From Serratia sp. UGAL515B_01 (GTDB lineage: Bacteria; Pseudomonadota; Gammaproteobacteria; Enterobacterales; Enterobacteriaceae): a stretch of DNA of 64,000 nucleotides. Of the stretch, positions 61,901 to 64,000 are shown piece by piece. Both the position numbers and the translations under genes were made by a program. The number at the start of each line of letters is the position of its first letter. Position 1 is the stretch's first letter. The notes below the pieces were generated by a model that worked only from the letters and a program-made list of their open reading frames with translations, had not been told where the DNA came from and made no database searches. Location: the NCBI RefSeq assembly GCF_033095805.1, contig NZ_CP109901.1, positions 372,001-436,000 of the forward strand, written 5' to 3'.

Positions 61901-64000
61901 AGGTGACGGTGATGGTGCTGCCAGGCTCGGCCGCGCCGGCATTACCGGATACGCTGAGGGTGCCGTCGGCGTTCGCCACCACCACTGGGATAGCCGGAGC
62001 GACCGGGGCGCTGCCGTCGGTGTAGCTGTCGGTGGTCGGGGCGCTGGCATTGCCGGCGACGTCGGTGGCGATCACGCTAACGGTGCCGGAGGTTTGCGGT
62101 GCAGCACTGTCAACCGGGCCATAGCTGCCGTCGGCGGCCACCAGGGCGGTACCGGTGGTGCCGTCCGGGAAGGTGACGGTAATGGTGCTGCCGGGTTCAG
62201 CGGCACCGGCATTACCGGACACGCTGAGGGTGCCGTCGGCATTGGCGACCACCACTGGGATAGCCGGTGCGGTTGGTGCACTGCCGTCGGTATAGGTGTC
62301 GGTGGTTGGGGCGCTGGCATTGCCGGCGGCGTCGGTGGCCACGGCGCTGACGGTGCCGGAAGTTTGTGGTGCGGCACTGTCAACCGGGCCATAGCTGCCG
62401 TCGGCGGCCACCAGGGCGGTGCCGGTGGTGCCGTCCGGGAAGGTAATAGTCACAGTGCTGCCCGGCTCGGCCGCGCCGGCGTTACCGGACACGCTGAGGG
62501 TGCCGTCGGCATTGGCGATGACAATCGGCGTTGCCGGGGCAACCGGGGCACTGCCGTCGGTGTAGGTGTTGGTGGTTGGGGCGCTGGCATTGCCGGCGGC
62601 GTCTGTGGCGAGCACGCTAACGGTGCCGGAAGTTTGCGGCGCGGCACTGTCAACCGGGCCGTAGCTGCCGTCGGCGGCCACCAGGGCGGTGCCGGTGGTG
62701 CCGTCCGGGAAGGTGACGGTAATGGTGCTGCCGGGTTCAGCGGCGCCGGCATTACCGGACACGCTGAGGGTACCGTCAGAGTTAGCCACTACAATCGGCG
62801 TCGCCGGAGCGGTTGGGGCGCTACCGTCGGTGTAGGTATCGGTGGTCGGGGCGCTGGCATTGCCGGCGACGTCGGTGGCCACAGCGCTAACGGTGCCGGA
62901 AGTTTGCGGTGCGGCACTGTCAACCGGGCCGTAGCTGCCGTCGGCGGCCACCAGGGCGGTGCCGGTGGTGCCGTCCGGGAAGGTAATAGTCACAGTGCTG
63001 CCCGGTTCAGCGGCACCGGCATTACCGGATACGCTGAGGGTGCCGTCGGCATTCGCCACCACCACTGGGATAGCCGGAGCGACCGGGGCACTGCCGTCGG
63101 TGTAGGTGTTGGTGGTTGGGGCGCTGGCATTGCCGGCGGCGTCGGTGGCGAGCACGCTAACGGTGCCGGAAGTTTGCGGTGCAGCACTGTCAACCGGGCC
63201 ATAGCTGCCGTCGGCGGCCACCAGGGCGCTGCCGGTGGTGCCGTCCGGGAAGGTGATAGTCACAGTGCTGCCAGGCTCGGCCGCGCCGGCATTACCGGAC
63301 ACGCTGAGGGTGCCGTCGGCATTGGCGATGACAATCGGCGTTGCCGGTGCGGTTGGTGCACTGCCGTCGGTATAGGTCTCGGTGGTCGGGGCGCTGGCAT
63401 TGCCGGCGGCGTCGGTCGCAATAACGCTAACGGTGCCGGAAGTTTGCGGTGCGGCACTGTCAACCGGGCCATAGCTGCCGTCGGCGGCCACCAGGGCGGT
63501 GCCGGTGGTGCCGTCCGGGAAGGTGACGGTAATGGTGCTGCCGGGTTCAGCGGCACCGGCATTACCGGACACGCTGAGGGTGCCGTCGGCATTGGCCACC
63601 ACCACTGGGATAGCCGGAGCGACCGGGGCACTGCCGTCGGTATAGGTGTCGGTGGCCGGGGCGCTGGCATTGCCGGCGACGTCGGTGGCAATCACGCTGA
63701 CGGTGCCGGAAGTTTGCGGCGCGGCACTGTCAACCGGACCGTAGCTGCCGTCGGCGGCCACCAGGGCGGTGCCGGTGGTGCCGTCCGGGAAGGTGATAGT
63801 CACAGTGCTGCCAGGCTCGGCCGCGCCGGCATTACCGGACACGCTGAGGGTGCCGTCGGCATTGGCCACCACCACTGGGGTAGCCGGTGCGGTTGGGGCA
63901 CTGCCGTCGGTGTAGGTCTCGGTAGCTGGCGCACTGGCATTGCCGGCGGCGTCGGTGGCCACGGCGCTAACGGTGCCGGAAGTTTGCGGTGCGGCACTGT
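38631..64000 (-). CDS. Giant type I-secreted repeat adhesin (BapA/LapA/SiiE-like), 5'-incomplete
   Basis: One reading frame runs from the right edge of the window to the stop at 38631: at least 8,455 residues, N-terminus missing. From the N-terminal side it has about 47 tandem 90-residue repeats (51.2-64.0 kb). Next come 24 Ig-like repeats of about 100 residues (43.86-51.2 kb) of the form ..ITTDTG..DFITSDNTL..FNGTL..WSYDNTAN..DGTY..RVVDTAGNIGQ. Then there are two copies of a module with FG-GAP-like calcium loops (DFNGDGYLD, DWNGDGRMD), RTX-like GGNDTF motifs and a C-terminal LNDVNTDLATLLANHQIIVT-type secretion tail. This is the plan of type I-exported biofilm/host-binding adhesins. There are no cysteines in the repeats and no frameshift in 25 kb, so it is under selection. 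The promoter, N-terminus and any ABC export genes lie outside the window. Confidence 0.94.
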   Translation of the reverse strand, partial: SAAPQTSGTVSAVATDAAGNASAPATETYTDGSAPTAPATPVVVANADGTLSVSGNAGAAEPGSTVTITFPDGTTGTALVAADGSYGPVDSAAPQTSGTVSVIATDVAGNASAPATDTYTDGSAPVAPAIPVVVANADGTLSVSGNAGAAEPGSTITVTFPDGTTGTALVAADGSYGPVDSAAPQTSGTVSVIATDAAGNASAPTTETYTDGSAPTAPATPIVIANADGTLSVSGNAGAAEPGSTVTITFPDGTTGSALVAADGSYGPVDSAAPQTSGTVSVLATDAAGNASAPTTNTYTDGSAPVAPAIPVVVANADGTLSVSGNAGAAEPGSTVTITFPDGTTGTALVAADGSYGPVDSAAPQTSGTVSAVATDVAGNASAPTTDTYTDGSAPTAPATPIVVANSDGTLSVSGNAGAAEPGSTITVTFPDGTTGTALVAADGSYGPVDSAAPQTSGTVSVLATDAAGNASAPTTNTYTDGSAPVAPATPIVIANADGTLSVSGNAGAAEPGSTVTITFPDGTTGTALVAADGSYGPVDSAAPQTSGTVSAVATDAAGNASAPTTDTYTDGSAPTAPAIPVVVANADGTLSVSGNAGAAEPGSTITVTFPDGTTGTALVAADGSYGPVDSAAPQTSGTVSVIATDVAGNASAPTTDSYTDGSAPVAPAIPVVVANADGTLSVSGNAGAAEPGSTITVTFPDGTTGTALVATDGSYGPVDSAAPQTSGTVSAVATDVAGNASAPTTDTYTDGSAPTAPATPIVIVNADGTLSVSGNAGAAEPGSTVTITFPDGTTGTALVAADGSYGPVDSAAPQTSGTVSAVATDAAGNASATTTDTYTDGSAPVAPATPIVVANPDGTLSVSGNAGAAEPGSTITVTFPDGTTGTALVAADGSYGPVDSAAPQTSGTVSAVATDAAGNASAPTTDTYTDGSAPVAPATPIVIANADGTLSVSGNTGAAEPGSTVTITFPDGTTGTALVAADGSYGPVDSAAPQTSGTVSVLATDAAGNASAPTTETYTDGSAPTAPATPIVIANADGTLSVSGNAGAAEPGSTVTITFPDGTTGTALVAADGSYGPVDSAAPQTSGTVSVIATDAAGNASAPTTETYTDGSAPVAPATPVVVANADGTLSVSGNAGAAEPGSTITVTFPDGTTGTALVAADGSYGPVDSAAPQTSGTVSAVATDAAGNASAPTTDTYTDGSAPVAPATPIVVANPDGTLSVSGNAGAAEPGSTITVTFPDGTTGTALVAADGSYGPVDSAAPQTSGTVSAVATDAAGNASAPTTDTYIDGSAPVAPATPIVIANADGTLSVSGNTGAAEPGSTVTITFPDGTTGTALVAADGSYGPVDSAAPQTSGTVSVLATDAAGNASAPTTETYTDGSAPTAPATPIVIANADGTLSVSGNAGAAEPGSTVTITFPDGTTGTALVAADGSYGPVDSAAPQTSGTVSVIATDAAGNASAPTTETYTDGSAPVAPATPVVVANADGTLSVSGNAGAAEPGSTITVTFPDGTTGTALVAADGSYGPVDSAAPQTSGTVSAVATDVAGNASAPTTDTYTDSSAPVAPATPIVVANPDGTLSVSGNAGAAEPGSTITVTFPDGTTGTALVAADGSYGPVDSAAPQTSGTVSAVATDVAGNASAPTTDSYTDGSAPTAPATPIVVANPDGTLSVSGNASAAEPGSTLTVTFPDGTTGTALVAADGSYGPVDSAAPQTSGTVSAIATDVAGNASAPTTETYTDGSAPVAPATPVVVANADGTLSVSGNAGAAEPGSTVTITFPDGTTGTALVAADGSYGPVDSAAPQTSGTVSAVATDAAGNASAPTTETYTDSSAPVAPATPIVIANADGTLSVSGNAGAAEPGSTITVTFPDGTTGTALVAADGSYGPVDSAAPQTSGTVSVIATDAAGNASAPATDSYTDGSAPVAPATPIVIANADGTLSVSGNAGAAEPGSTITVTFPDGTTGTALVAADGSYGPVDSAAPQTSGTVSAVATDAAGNASAPTTDTYIDGSAPVAPATPIVIANADGTLSVSGNTGAAEPGSTVTITFPDGTTGTALVAADGSYGPVDSAAPQTSGTVSVLATDAAGNASAPTTETYTDGSAPTAPATPIVIANADGTLSVSGNAGAAEPGSTVTITFPDGTTGTALVAADGSYGPVDSAAPQTSGTVSVIATDAAGNASAPTTETYTDGSAPVAPATPVVVANADGTLSVSGNAGAAEPGSTITVTFPDGTTGTALVAADGSYGPVDSAAPQTSGTVSAVATDAAGNASAPTTETYTDSSAPVAPATPIVIANADGTLSVSGNAGAAEPGSTITVTFPDGTTGTALVAADGSYGPVDSAAPQTSGTVSVIATDAAGNASAPATDSYTDGSAPVAPATPIVIANADGTLSVSGNAGAAEPGSTVTITFPDGTTGTALVAADGSYGPVDSAAPQTSGTVSAVATDVAGNASAPTTDSYTDGSAPTAPATPIVVANPDGTLSVSGNAGAAEPGSTLTVTFPDGTTGTALVAADGSYGPVDSAAPQTSGTVSAVATDAAGNASATTTDTYTDGSAPVAPATPVVVANADGTLSVSGNAGAAEPGSTITVTFPDGTTGTALVAADGSYGPVDSAAPQTSGTVSAIATDVAGNASAPTTETYTDSSAPVAPATPIVIANADGTLSVSGNAGAAEPGSTVTITFPDGTTGTALVAADGSYGPVDSAAPQTSGTVSAVATDAAGNASAPTTDTYTDSSAPTAPATPVVVANADGTLSVSGNSGAAEPGSTITVTFPDGTTGTALVAADGSYGPVDSAAPQTSGTVSVIATDAAGNASAPTTETYTDGSAPVAPATPIVIANADGTLSVSGNAGAAEPGSTITVTFPDGTTGTALVAADGSYGPVDSAAPQTSGTVSAVATDAAGNASAPTTDSYTDGSAPTAPATPVVVANADGTLSVSGNTGAAEPGSTITVTFPDGTTGTALVAADGSYGPVDSAAPQTSGTVSAVATDVAGNASAPTTDTYTDGSAPTAPATPIVVANSDGTLSVSGNAGAAEPGSTITVTFPDGTTGTALVAADGSYGPVDSAAPQTSGTVSAIATDVAGNASTPATETYTDGSAPTAPATPIVVANPDGTLSVSGNAGAAEPGSTVTVTFPDGTTGTALVAADGSYGPIDSAAPQTSGTVSAIATDVAGNASAPTTETYTDSSAPVAPATPIVIANADGTLSVSGNAGAAEPGSTVTITFPDGTTGTALVAADGSYGPVDSAAPQTSGTVSAVATDAAGNASAPTTDTYTDSSAPTAPATPVVVANADGTLSVSGNSGAAEPGSTITVTFPDGTTGTALVAADGSYGPVDSAAPQTSGTVSAVATDAAGNASAPATDTYTDGSAPTAPATPIVIANADGTLSVSGNAGAAEPGSTITVTFPDGTTGTALVAADGSYGPVDSAAPQTSGTVSAVATDAAGNASAPTTDSYTDGSAPTAPATPVVVANADGTLSVSGNTGAAEPGSTITVTFPDGTTGTALVAADGSYGPVDSAAPQTSGTVSAVATDVAGNASAPTTETYTDSSAPVAPATPIVIANADGTLSVSGNAGAAEPGSTVTITFPDGTTGTALVAADGSYGPVDSAAPQTSGTVSAVATDAAGNASAPTTDTYTDSSAPTAPATPVVVANADGTLSVSGNSGAAEPGSTITVTFPDGTTGTALVAADGSYGPVDSAAPQTSGTVSAVATDAAGNASAPATETYTDGSAPTAPATPIVIANADGTLSVSGNAGAAEPGSTITVTFPDGTTGTALVAADGSYGPVDSAAPQTSGTVSAVATDAAGNASAPTTDSYTDGSAPTAPATPVVVANADGTLSVSGNTGAAEPGSTITVTFPDGTTGTALVAADGSYGPVDSAAPQTSGTVSAVATDVAGNASAPTTDTYTDGSAPTAPATPIVIANADGTLSVSGNAGAAEPGSTVTITFPDGTTGTALVAADGSYGPVDSAAPQTSGTVSVIATDAAGNASAPTTETYTDGSAPTAPATPIVVANPDGTLSVSGNAGAAEPGSTITVTFPDGTTGTALVAADGSYGPVDSAAPQTSGTVSAIATDVAGNASTPATETYTDGSAPTAPATPIVVANPDGTLSVSGNAGAAEPGSTVTVTFPDGTTGTALVATDGSYGPIDSAAPQTSGTVSAVATDVAGNASAPTTETYTDSSAPTAPATPVVVANADGTLSVSGNAGAAEPGSTITVTFPDGTTGTALVAADGSYGPVDSTIAQTSGTVSVIATDAAGNASTPATESYTDVIPPSATATISAIITDTGSSNSDFITNSAALTVQITLTGTLGVDENVQISFDNGTSWFNASLVSGNLYSFDNTATALPSGSYTLITRVVDAAGNASSSSSQIVVIDNQVSSASITIDSISNDTGFSNDFITSDNTLTPQGSLEAPLASDESVEISFDNGATWVAASTYDESTNPLLDGIYNVQARVIDLAGNIGQSASRTLVVDTVAPSASTTIAIDTINDDTGSSSSDFITNDNSLTFNGTLSNTLASDEHVVISLDGGVTWFEANVTGTTWSYDNSANTLTDGTYSLQASVIDTAGNIGQSATQTLVVDTLPPSGSTSITINSITVDTNDANDFITSNNTLIFSGSLGSVLAVGDSVQISLDGGVTWNNASVAGSNWSYDNSGNTLTDGTYSVIARVVDTAGNVGQQASQTVIVDTSAPTNTVTIDSITTDSGANTTDFITNDNTLLFSGSLSATLASGEGVQISLDGGITWFDASVTGTAWSFDYTGQALTDNTYNVQVRVIDAAGNIGSSATQDITVDTAAPGASLTITDISTDSGVSNDFNTSDNTLTFNGTLSAALSSGEGVQVSIDGGTNWLNATVVGTGWSYDNSANSLADGTYTLQARVIDNAGNVGSTTSQTLVVDTIAPSASETLSIASITVDTGLSNNDFVTLDHTLLFRGTLGATLAGGERVELSINGGATWLTAAVSGTDWSYDNTGNFLPDGTYTLMARVIDIAGNIGQTANQTIVIDSVAPLASETITIGSITTDSAATDFITNDNTLIFNGTLGSTLASGEAVQISLDGGTTWNIAAVAGNSWSYDNTASPLLDGNYTIQTRVIDTAGNVGQTANQNLTIDTQAPSSSATLSINSISLDLGLSSNDFITLDRTLLFNGSLGAALSGDETVQISIDGTNWFNASVSGTNWSYDNTANSLADGTYNVQARVVDTAGNIGQTTSQSVVIDRGLPTASVAITNITTDTGNNGSDFITSDQTLVINVTLTGTLDSGEVVQISLDNGVTWQTATDVGGGIYSYDNTGSPLAEGTYTLQSRVSDVAGNISAVASQTLIIDTSAPSTGNSITITSYTDDSAPQTGSFISNTTTNDTAPVLNGTLTGLASGDVVRIYEGLTLLGLAVVTGNTWSYQLNGLAEGAHTYRAVISDAAGNEGTTSAEFTLTVDTIAPSASETITIDSITTDSGTVGDFNTSDNTLIFNGTLGSTLAADEGVQISLNGGTSWSNATISGSSWSFDNTANVLADSTYSVQVRVVDAAGNIGQTASQAVTIDTNAPSSGTTVTITGISLDTGSNGSDFATADNTLIFFGSLGQSLTANERVEISLDNGLTWSTVNTTGSSWTYNNTANILPDGTYDVQARVIDTAGNIGQTTSQTIIIDSSAPTGNSIEINVITPDNGLSSGDFVTDTGNLMFSGDLSSPLAANQFVEISFDNGTTWFTANTTGTAWSYDNSANTLPDGTYNVQARINDTFGNVEQTATEVVQIDTQASTSIISIASISNDTATSNDFITSDNTLIFNGSLSSALGGGDVVQISLDGAATWLNASVSGTTWSYDNTGNPLTDGNYTLQVRVIDVAGNVGSSASQLIVIDGTQPTASVAIAGITTDGGTSSSDFITSDSSLVFNVTLTGSLGAGENVQVSLDGGTTWNNAALVSGNTYAYDNTATLLAEGSYAVQARVIDSAGNSSTLATQTVIIDTTGPTVGNSIALTSFTDDVFALLGNFGNGASTNDTTPVLNGTVSGLASGDIVQVYEGSTLLGVATVGSGTWSYQLGTTSEGSHTYHAVIVDSSGNAGTVSADFTLTVDTIAPSDSETITIGAINSDTGSNNDFITSDNTLIFSGALGTTLAAGEGVEFSIDGGTTWLTANVSGTTWSYDNTLNTLSDGVYNLKARVVDAAGNAGQTANQIMVVDTAAPSASETITLSNITLDTGTSSSDFITSDNTLVFSGSLGTALASGDSVQISLNGGVSWLTASVSGTTWSYDNSSNVMADGSYNIRVRVIDTAGNIGQSDSHSLVIDTLAPSASTTIAITAVTNDTGSSASDFNTNDNTLIFSGTLGAALIADEGVQISLDGGATWTFASVSGTTWSYDNTAQTMTDGTYNLKVRVIDTAGNFGATANQSLIIDTTGPSASETITISAITTDTGTSSSDFNTSDNTLVFSGNLGTTLASGDKVQISLNGGTTWVDATTVGTTWNYNNTGNVLADGSYNVLVRVVDTAGNVGQSASQTVVVDTSAPTSTAAISAITTDSGTSGDYLTNDQTLVISATLTGTLNSGEKVQISLNNGSTWNDATLVSGNTYAFDNSGNTLASGSYTFVARVVDAAGNAGSTATQAVTIDVTAPAVTAIALTAVTTDTSSALTTGTTSTTNSAVNSDFTTRDTLLTVSGTYSGTLVGAETLQISSDGGVTWANVTFNNVTKIWSYTDSTARTSAVTYQVRAIDAAGNIAAATASQVVTVDTVAPTDGIIAPILTSAYDSGVLGDRITTNTSLTFSSVNSRNGEAGARLALVNDVNSDGIYSEGIDSILATTTVAADGSWSISASGLSGNYHLAFMQVDSAGNRTRLSGVTDINVVAADNASASNTTWGSTGTYGEYLDGGATATLNSSGQWSFMQSVSGSFQPAIYNGTSLTAYTPITFTGANGVVVSATFADFQRTGYAAVVTVGTSAGNQDYWTTANGTTYTRSTLNGSLYYGAVVAYDKTGDGYLDFAYGDNFGDSITFVTNASGTLGFMNGTSAGRPTGVTLDSFAEVSGVDLNNNGTVDIVEHTDGNGNFALTTFKNDQTTVNTFSLTTIAGVFNTPSAGNTNAPISMTWADFNGDGYMDLYLNTGRNVSNTADSNASRIYWNNGTGAFGTSAGTAGGSATYFSDTLQGGASLAIDWNHDGKMDVIEVPAYIVASSPVWYQNQGGGLFNAGVSLTGATTYNTINGALAVDYNWDGAVDVLLYRNGGSPVFIQNTNTVAANTSLHLRILDPNGLNVYYGNTVQLYDQTGALVASQIINAQSGLMANDSTAIVNFYGLNASNTYTAVLIRSVGGVSSDVGGAATLGSVSVENINTTWTGLTAGDATRSYVLSAESSGNSANGNFVGTGYNDTFFATAGTDTYNGAGGWTGGHYSAPVWSASGGEDTVDFKLAGSTGVTVNLNTATSQNTGFNTATFTGIESLVGSSGNDNFTASTTAGVDNVLEGRGGNDTFTVTGGGHTTLIYNMLSAGNATGGNGSDTVNGFTVGNVPSVASSDIIDLTSLLKNYTGTSHVYLDATTGKYVLDLASQGLNNYLQVSNNGVNTTISVDTQGTGDFSSGHTLLTLNGVVTDLPTLLANNQLLHATPVTSFDTVTINSQSTSDTTPIISGIIPSALAAGSYLEVRVNGVTYNSATGDVVVDPLNNTWYLQVTGGNALATGTYEVSTAIINSSGAITGYDISSSELVITAPVSVTFGGSGSATNKATAMTVGENGVWRLFSNDTIYDSVGSTNGTLGSYSSQSISISGQNTQSVTFVDYNRDGYMDIYGIDQDFANGQTSWTYNGTTYTGFQLVGGSGNSSAIVYSWYGSVVAYDKTGDGYVDVVYGDNTPDDSEASGGYDTQFVRNVDGTVAGFIKDGNYVFTNTGTPAPTNTSNAQPDKEVSGVDINNDGTVDIVYHATNDSNYLTTAKTTTSGDAYRLVVAQNSGNGALASSQVIDNVFVNEESLTSYTSSMTWADFNGDGYLDLFLGRGHTNAAGTAVDSNISRILYNNAGTLVSSTTGPFATTYLGDTLAGGPSIAVDWNGDGRMDVIELPRFDSTGTNPINLYTNNGSGSFTTSTLVSYASANTTGVLALDLDWNGSKDLLYFGSSTGYISNPNTIAAGISLHFRLVDANGINVFYGNTIQLVNSAGVVVATQIINPQSGLQTNDSSALVDFYGLSSSETYSLVLLRNVNGVSSDVGGISTVGVNTIENVNTTWTGFKAGEANSAYVLTAESSTNVANANAGNGIVGTGYNDTFFATQGNDIYSGGGGTESISGQKIWSNTGGMDIVDYNLAGSTALTIDLSNTSAQATGYNTATFKNIEGLAGGSGNDTFTDNSANNQFEGRGGNDTFNLTHGGKDTLLYNVLNNLDATGGNGSDTVNGFKIGTYEATVNVDRIDISKLLIGYTADADGQAHYINGIATIDSGDNIGSFLTVTTSGSNTLFSIDRDGAGSSYSPTVIVTLNDVNTDLATLLANHQIIVT
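41260..43850 (-). other. FG-GAP/RTX/secretion-like module, copy 1 (internal)
   Basis: A paralogue of the terminal module in the same order: DKTGDGYLDFAYGD, DLNNNGTVDIVEH, DFNGDGYMDLYLN, DWNHDGKMDVIEVP, FYG.NTVQLYDQTG..ASQIINAQSGLMANDS, GTGYNDTFFATAGTD, EGRGGNDTFTV and LNGVVTDLPTLLANNQLL. It ends in a secretion-tail-like segment that is followed not by a stop but by a further Ig-like linker and the second module. Confidence 0.82.
43860..51214 (-). repeat. 24 degenerate Ig-like repeats of about 100 residues
   Basis: I counted 24 units, each opening with a D-T-x-A-P-S-like motif and containing a TWSYDNTAN..DGTY..V.VVDTAGN core. Units are diverged at the DNA level, unlike the 90-residue array upstream, so this is the older part of the stalk. 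The motif DT.APS.S.TI resembles bacterial Ig-like (Big-type) domains of Bap-family adhesins. Confidence 0.88.
51215..64000 (-). repeat. About 47 tandem 270-bp (90-residue) repeats, extending beyond the window
   Basis: The period is exactly 270 bp throughout. A unit reads ADGTLSVSGNAGAAEPGSTV, TITFPDGTTGTALVAADGSY, GPVDSAAPQTSGTVSVIATD, AAGNASAPTTETYTDGSAPT, APATPIVVAN. Variation is confined to a few alternating positions (V/I, T/V, A/S, D/E). The array is visibly richer in G+C than the rest of the window. The highly conserved DNA opens very long spurious frames on the opposite strand. Confidence 0.95.

Noticed and set aside
51215..64000. CRISPR or satellite DNA
   Set aside because: The 270-bp units are contiguous, in frame and translate to a coherent secreted repeat protein.

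Overview
The window looks like a chromosomal segment of an enterobacterium close to Serratia/Yersinia (Yersiniaceae-type). This rests on T6SS genes with TagK and TagJ, a PfkB very like the E. coli enzyme, FimA-type pilins, a CS1-type (TcfC/CooC) pilus locus and an RcsB-like regulator. The genus is an inference; there is no rRNA or tRNA to anchor it.

Layout. (1) 0-5.9 kb: type VI secretion block A: vgrG with a collagen-like plus Thr/Pro/Glu repeat tail, a small PAAR tip gene, tagK, tagJ and tssE. (2) 5.9-19.2 kb: an island splitting the T6SS locus. It holds a divergent RcsB-like response regulator and hybrid histidine kinase, an IS4-type transposase relic, one FimA-type pilin gene, a tandem array of five more pilin genes (three nearly identical, one identical to another, one diverged) and a decayed pilin relic. 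(3) 19.3-25.4 kb: T6SS block B: tssB, tssC, hcp, tssJ, tssK and tssL with an OmpA domain. tssA, tssF, tssG, tssH and tssM are absent from the window. (4) 25.5-26.5 kb: pfkB, convergent. (5) 26.9-31.8 kb: a decaying CS1-type pilus operon: usher truncated behind an IS1 relic, tip adhesin with a frameshift, chaperone with an in-frame amber stop. (6) 31.8-37.0 kb: an FAD oxidoreductase, a polytopic membrane protein, an M20 amidohydrolase and a broken nucleotidyltransferase gene, separated by a recurring CTAGGCTGTGTCC-like element end. (7) 37.1-64 kb, minus strand: a flavin-dependent halogenase directly downstream of one gigantic type I-secreted repeat protein. That gene fills 25.4 kb and runs off the right edge (at least 8,455 residues here).

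How the parts may work together. The clearest unexplained structure is in the pilin island. Every pilin gene is preceded by one or two copies of a dyad TAAG-N6-CTTA. Nine of the ten copies lie exactly 22 bp upstream of a good -10 hexamer, which centres the dyad near -41.5. That is the geometry of a class II activator site for a FixJ/NarL-type regulator, and such a regulator is encoded next door. The island therefore looks like a self-contained, amplified, two-component-controlled pilin system without its own chaperone or usher. The second unusual unit is the giant adhesin with its halogenase: about 47 tandem 90-residue repeats with higher-order 1,080-bp duplications, 24 further Ig-like repeats, two copies of an FG-GAP/RTX/secretion module, then a halogenase separated by 54 bp and a strong hairpin.

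No CRISPR array, tRNA or rRNA gene was seen.
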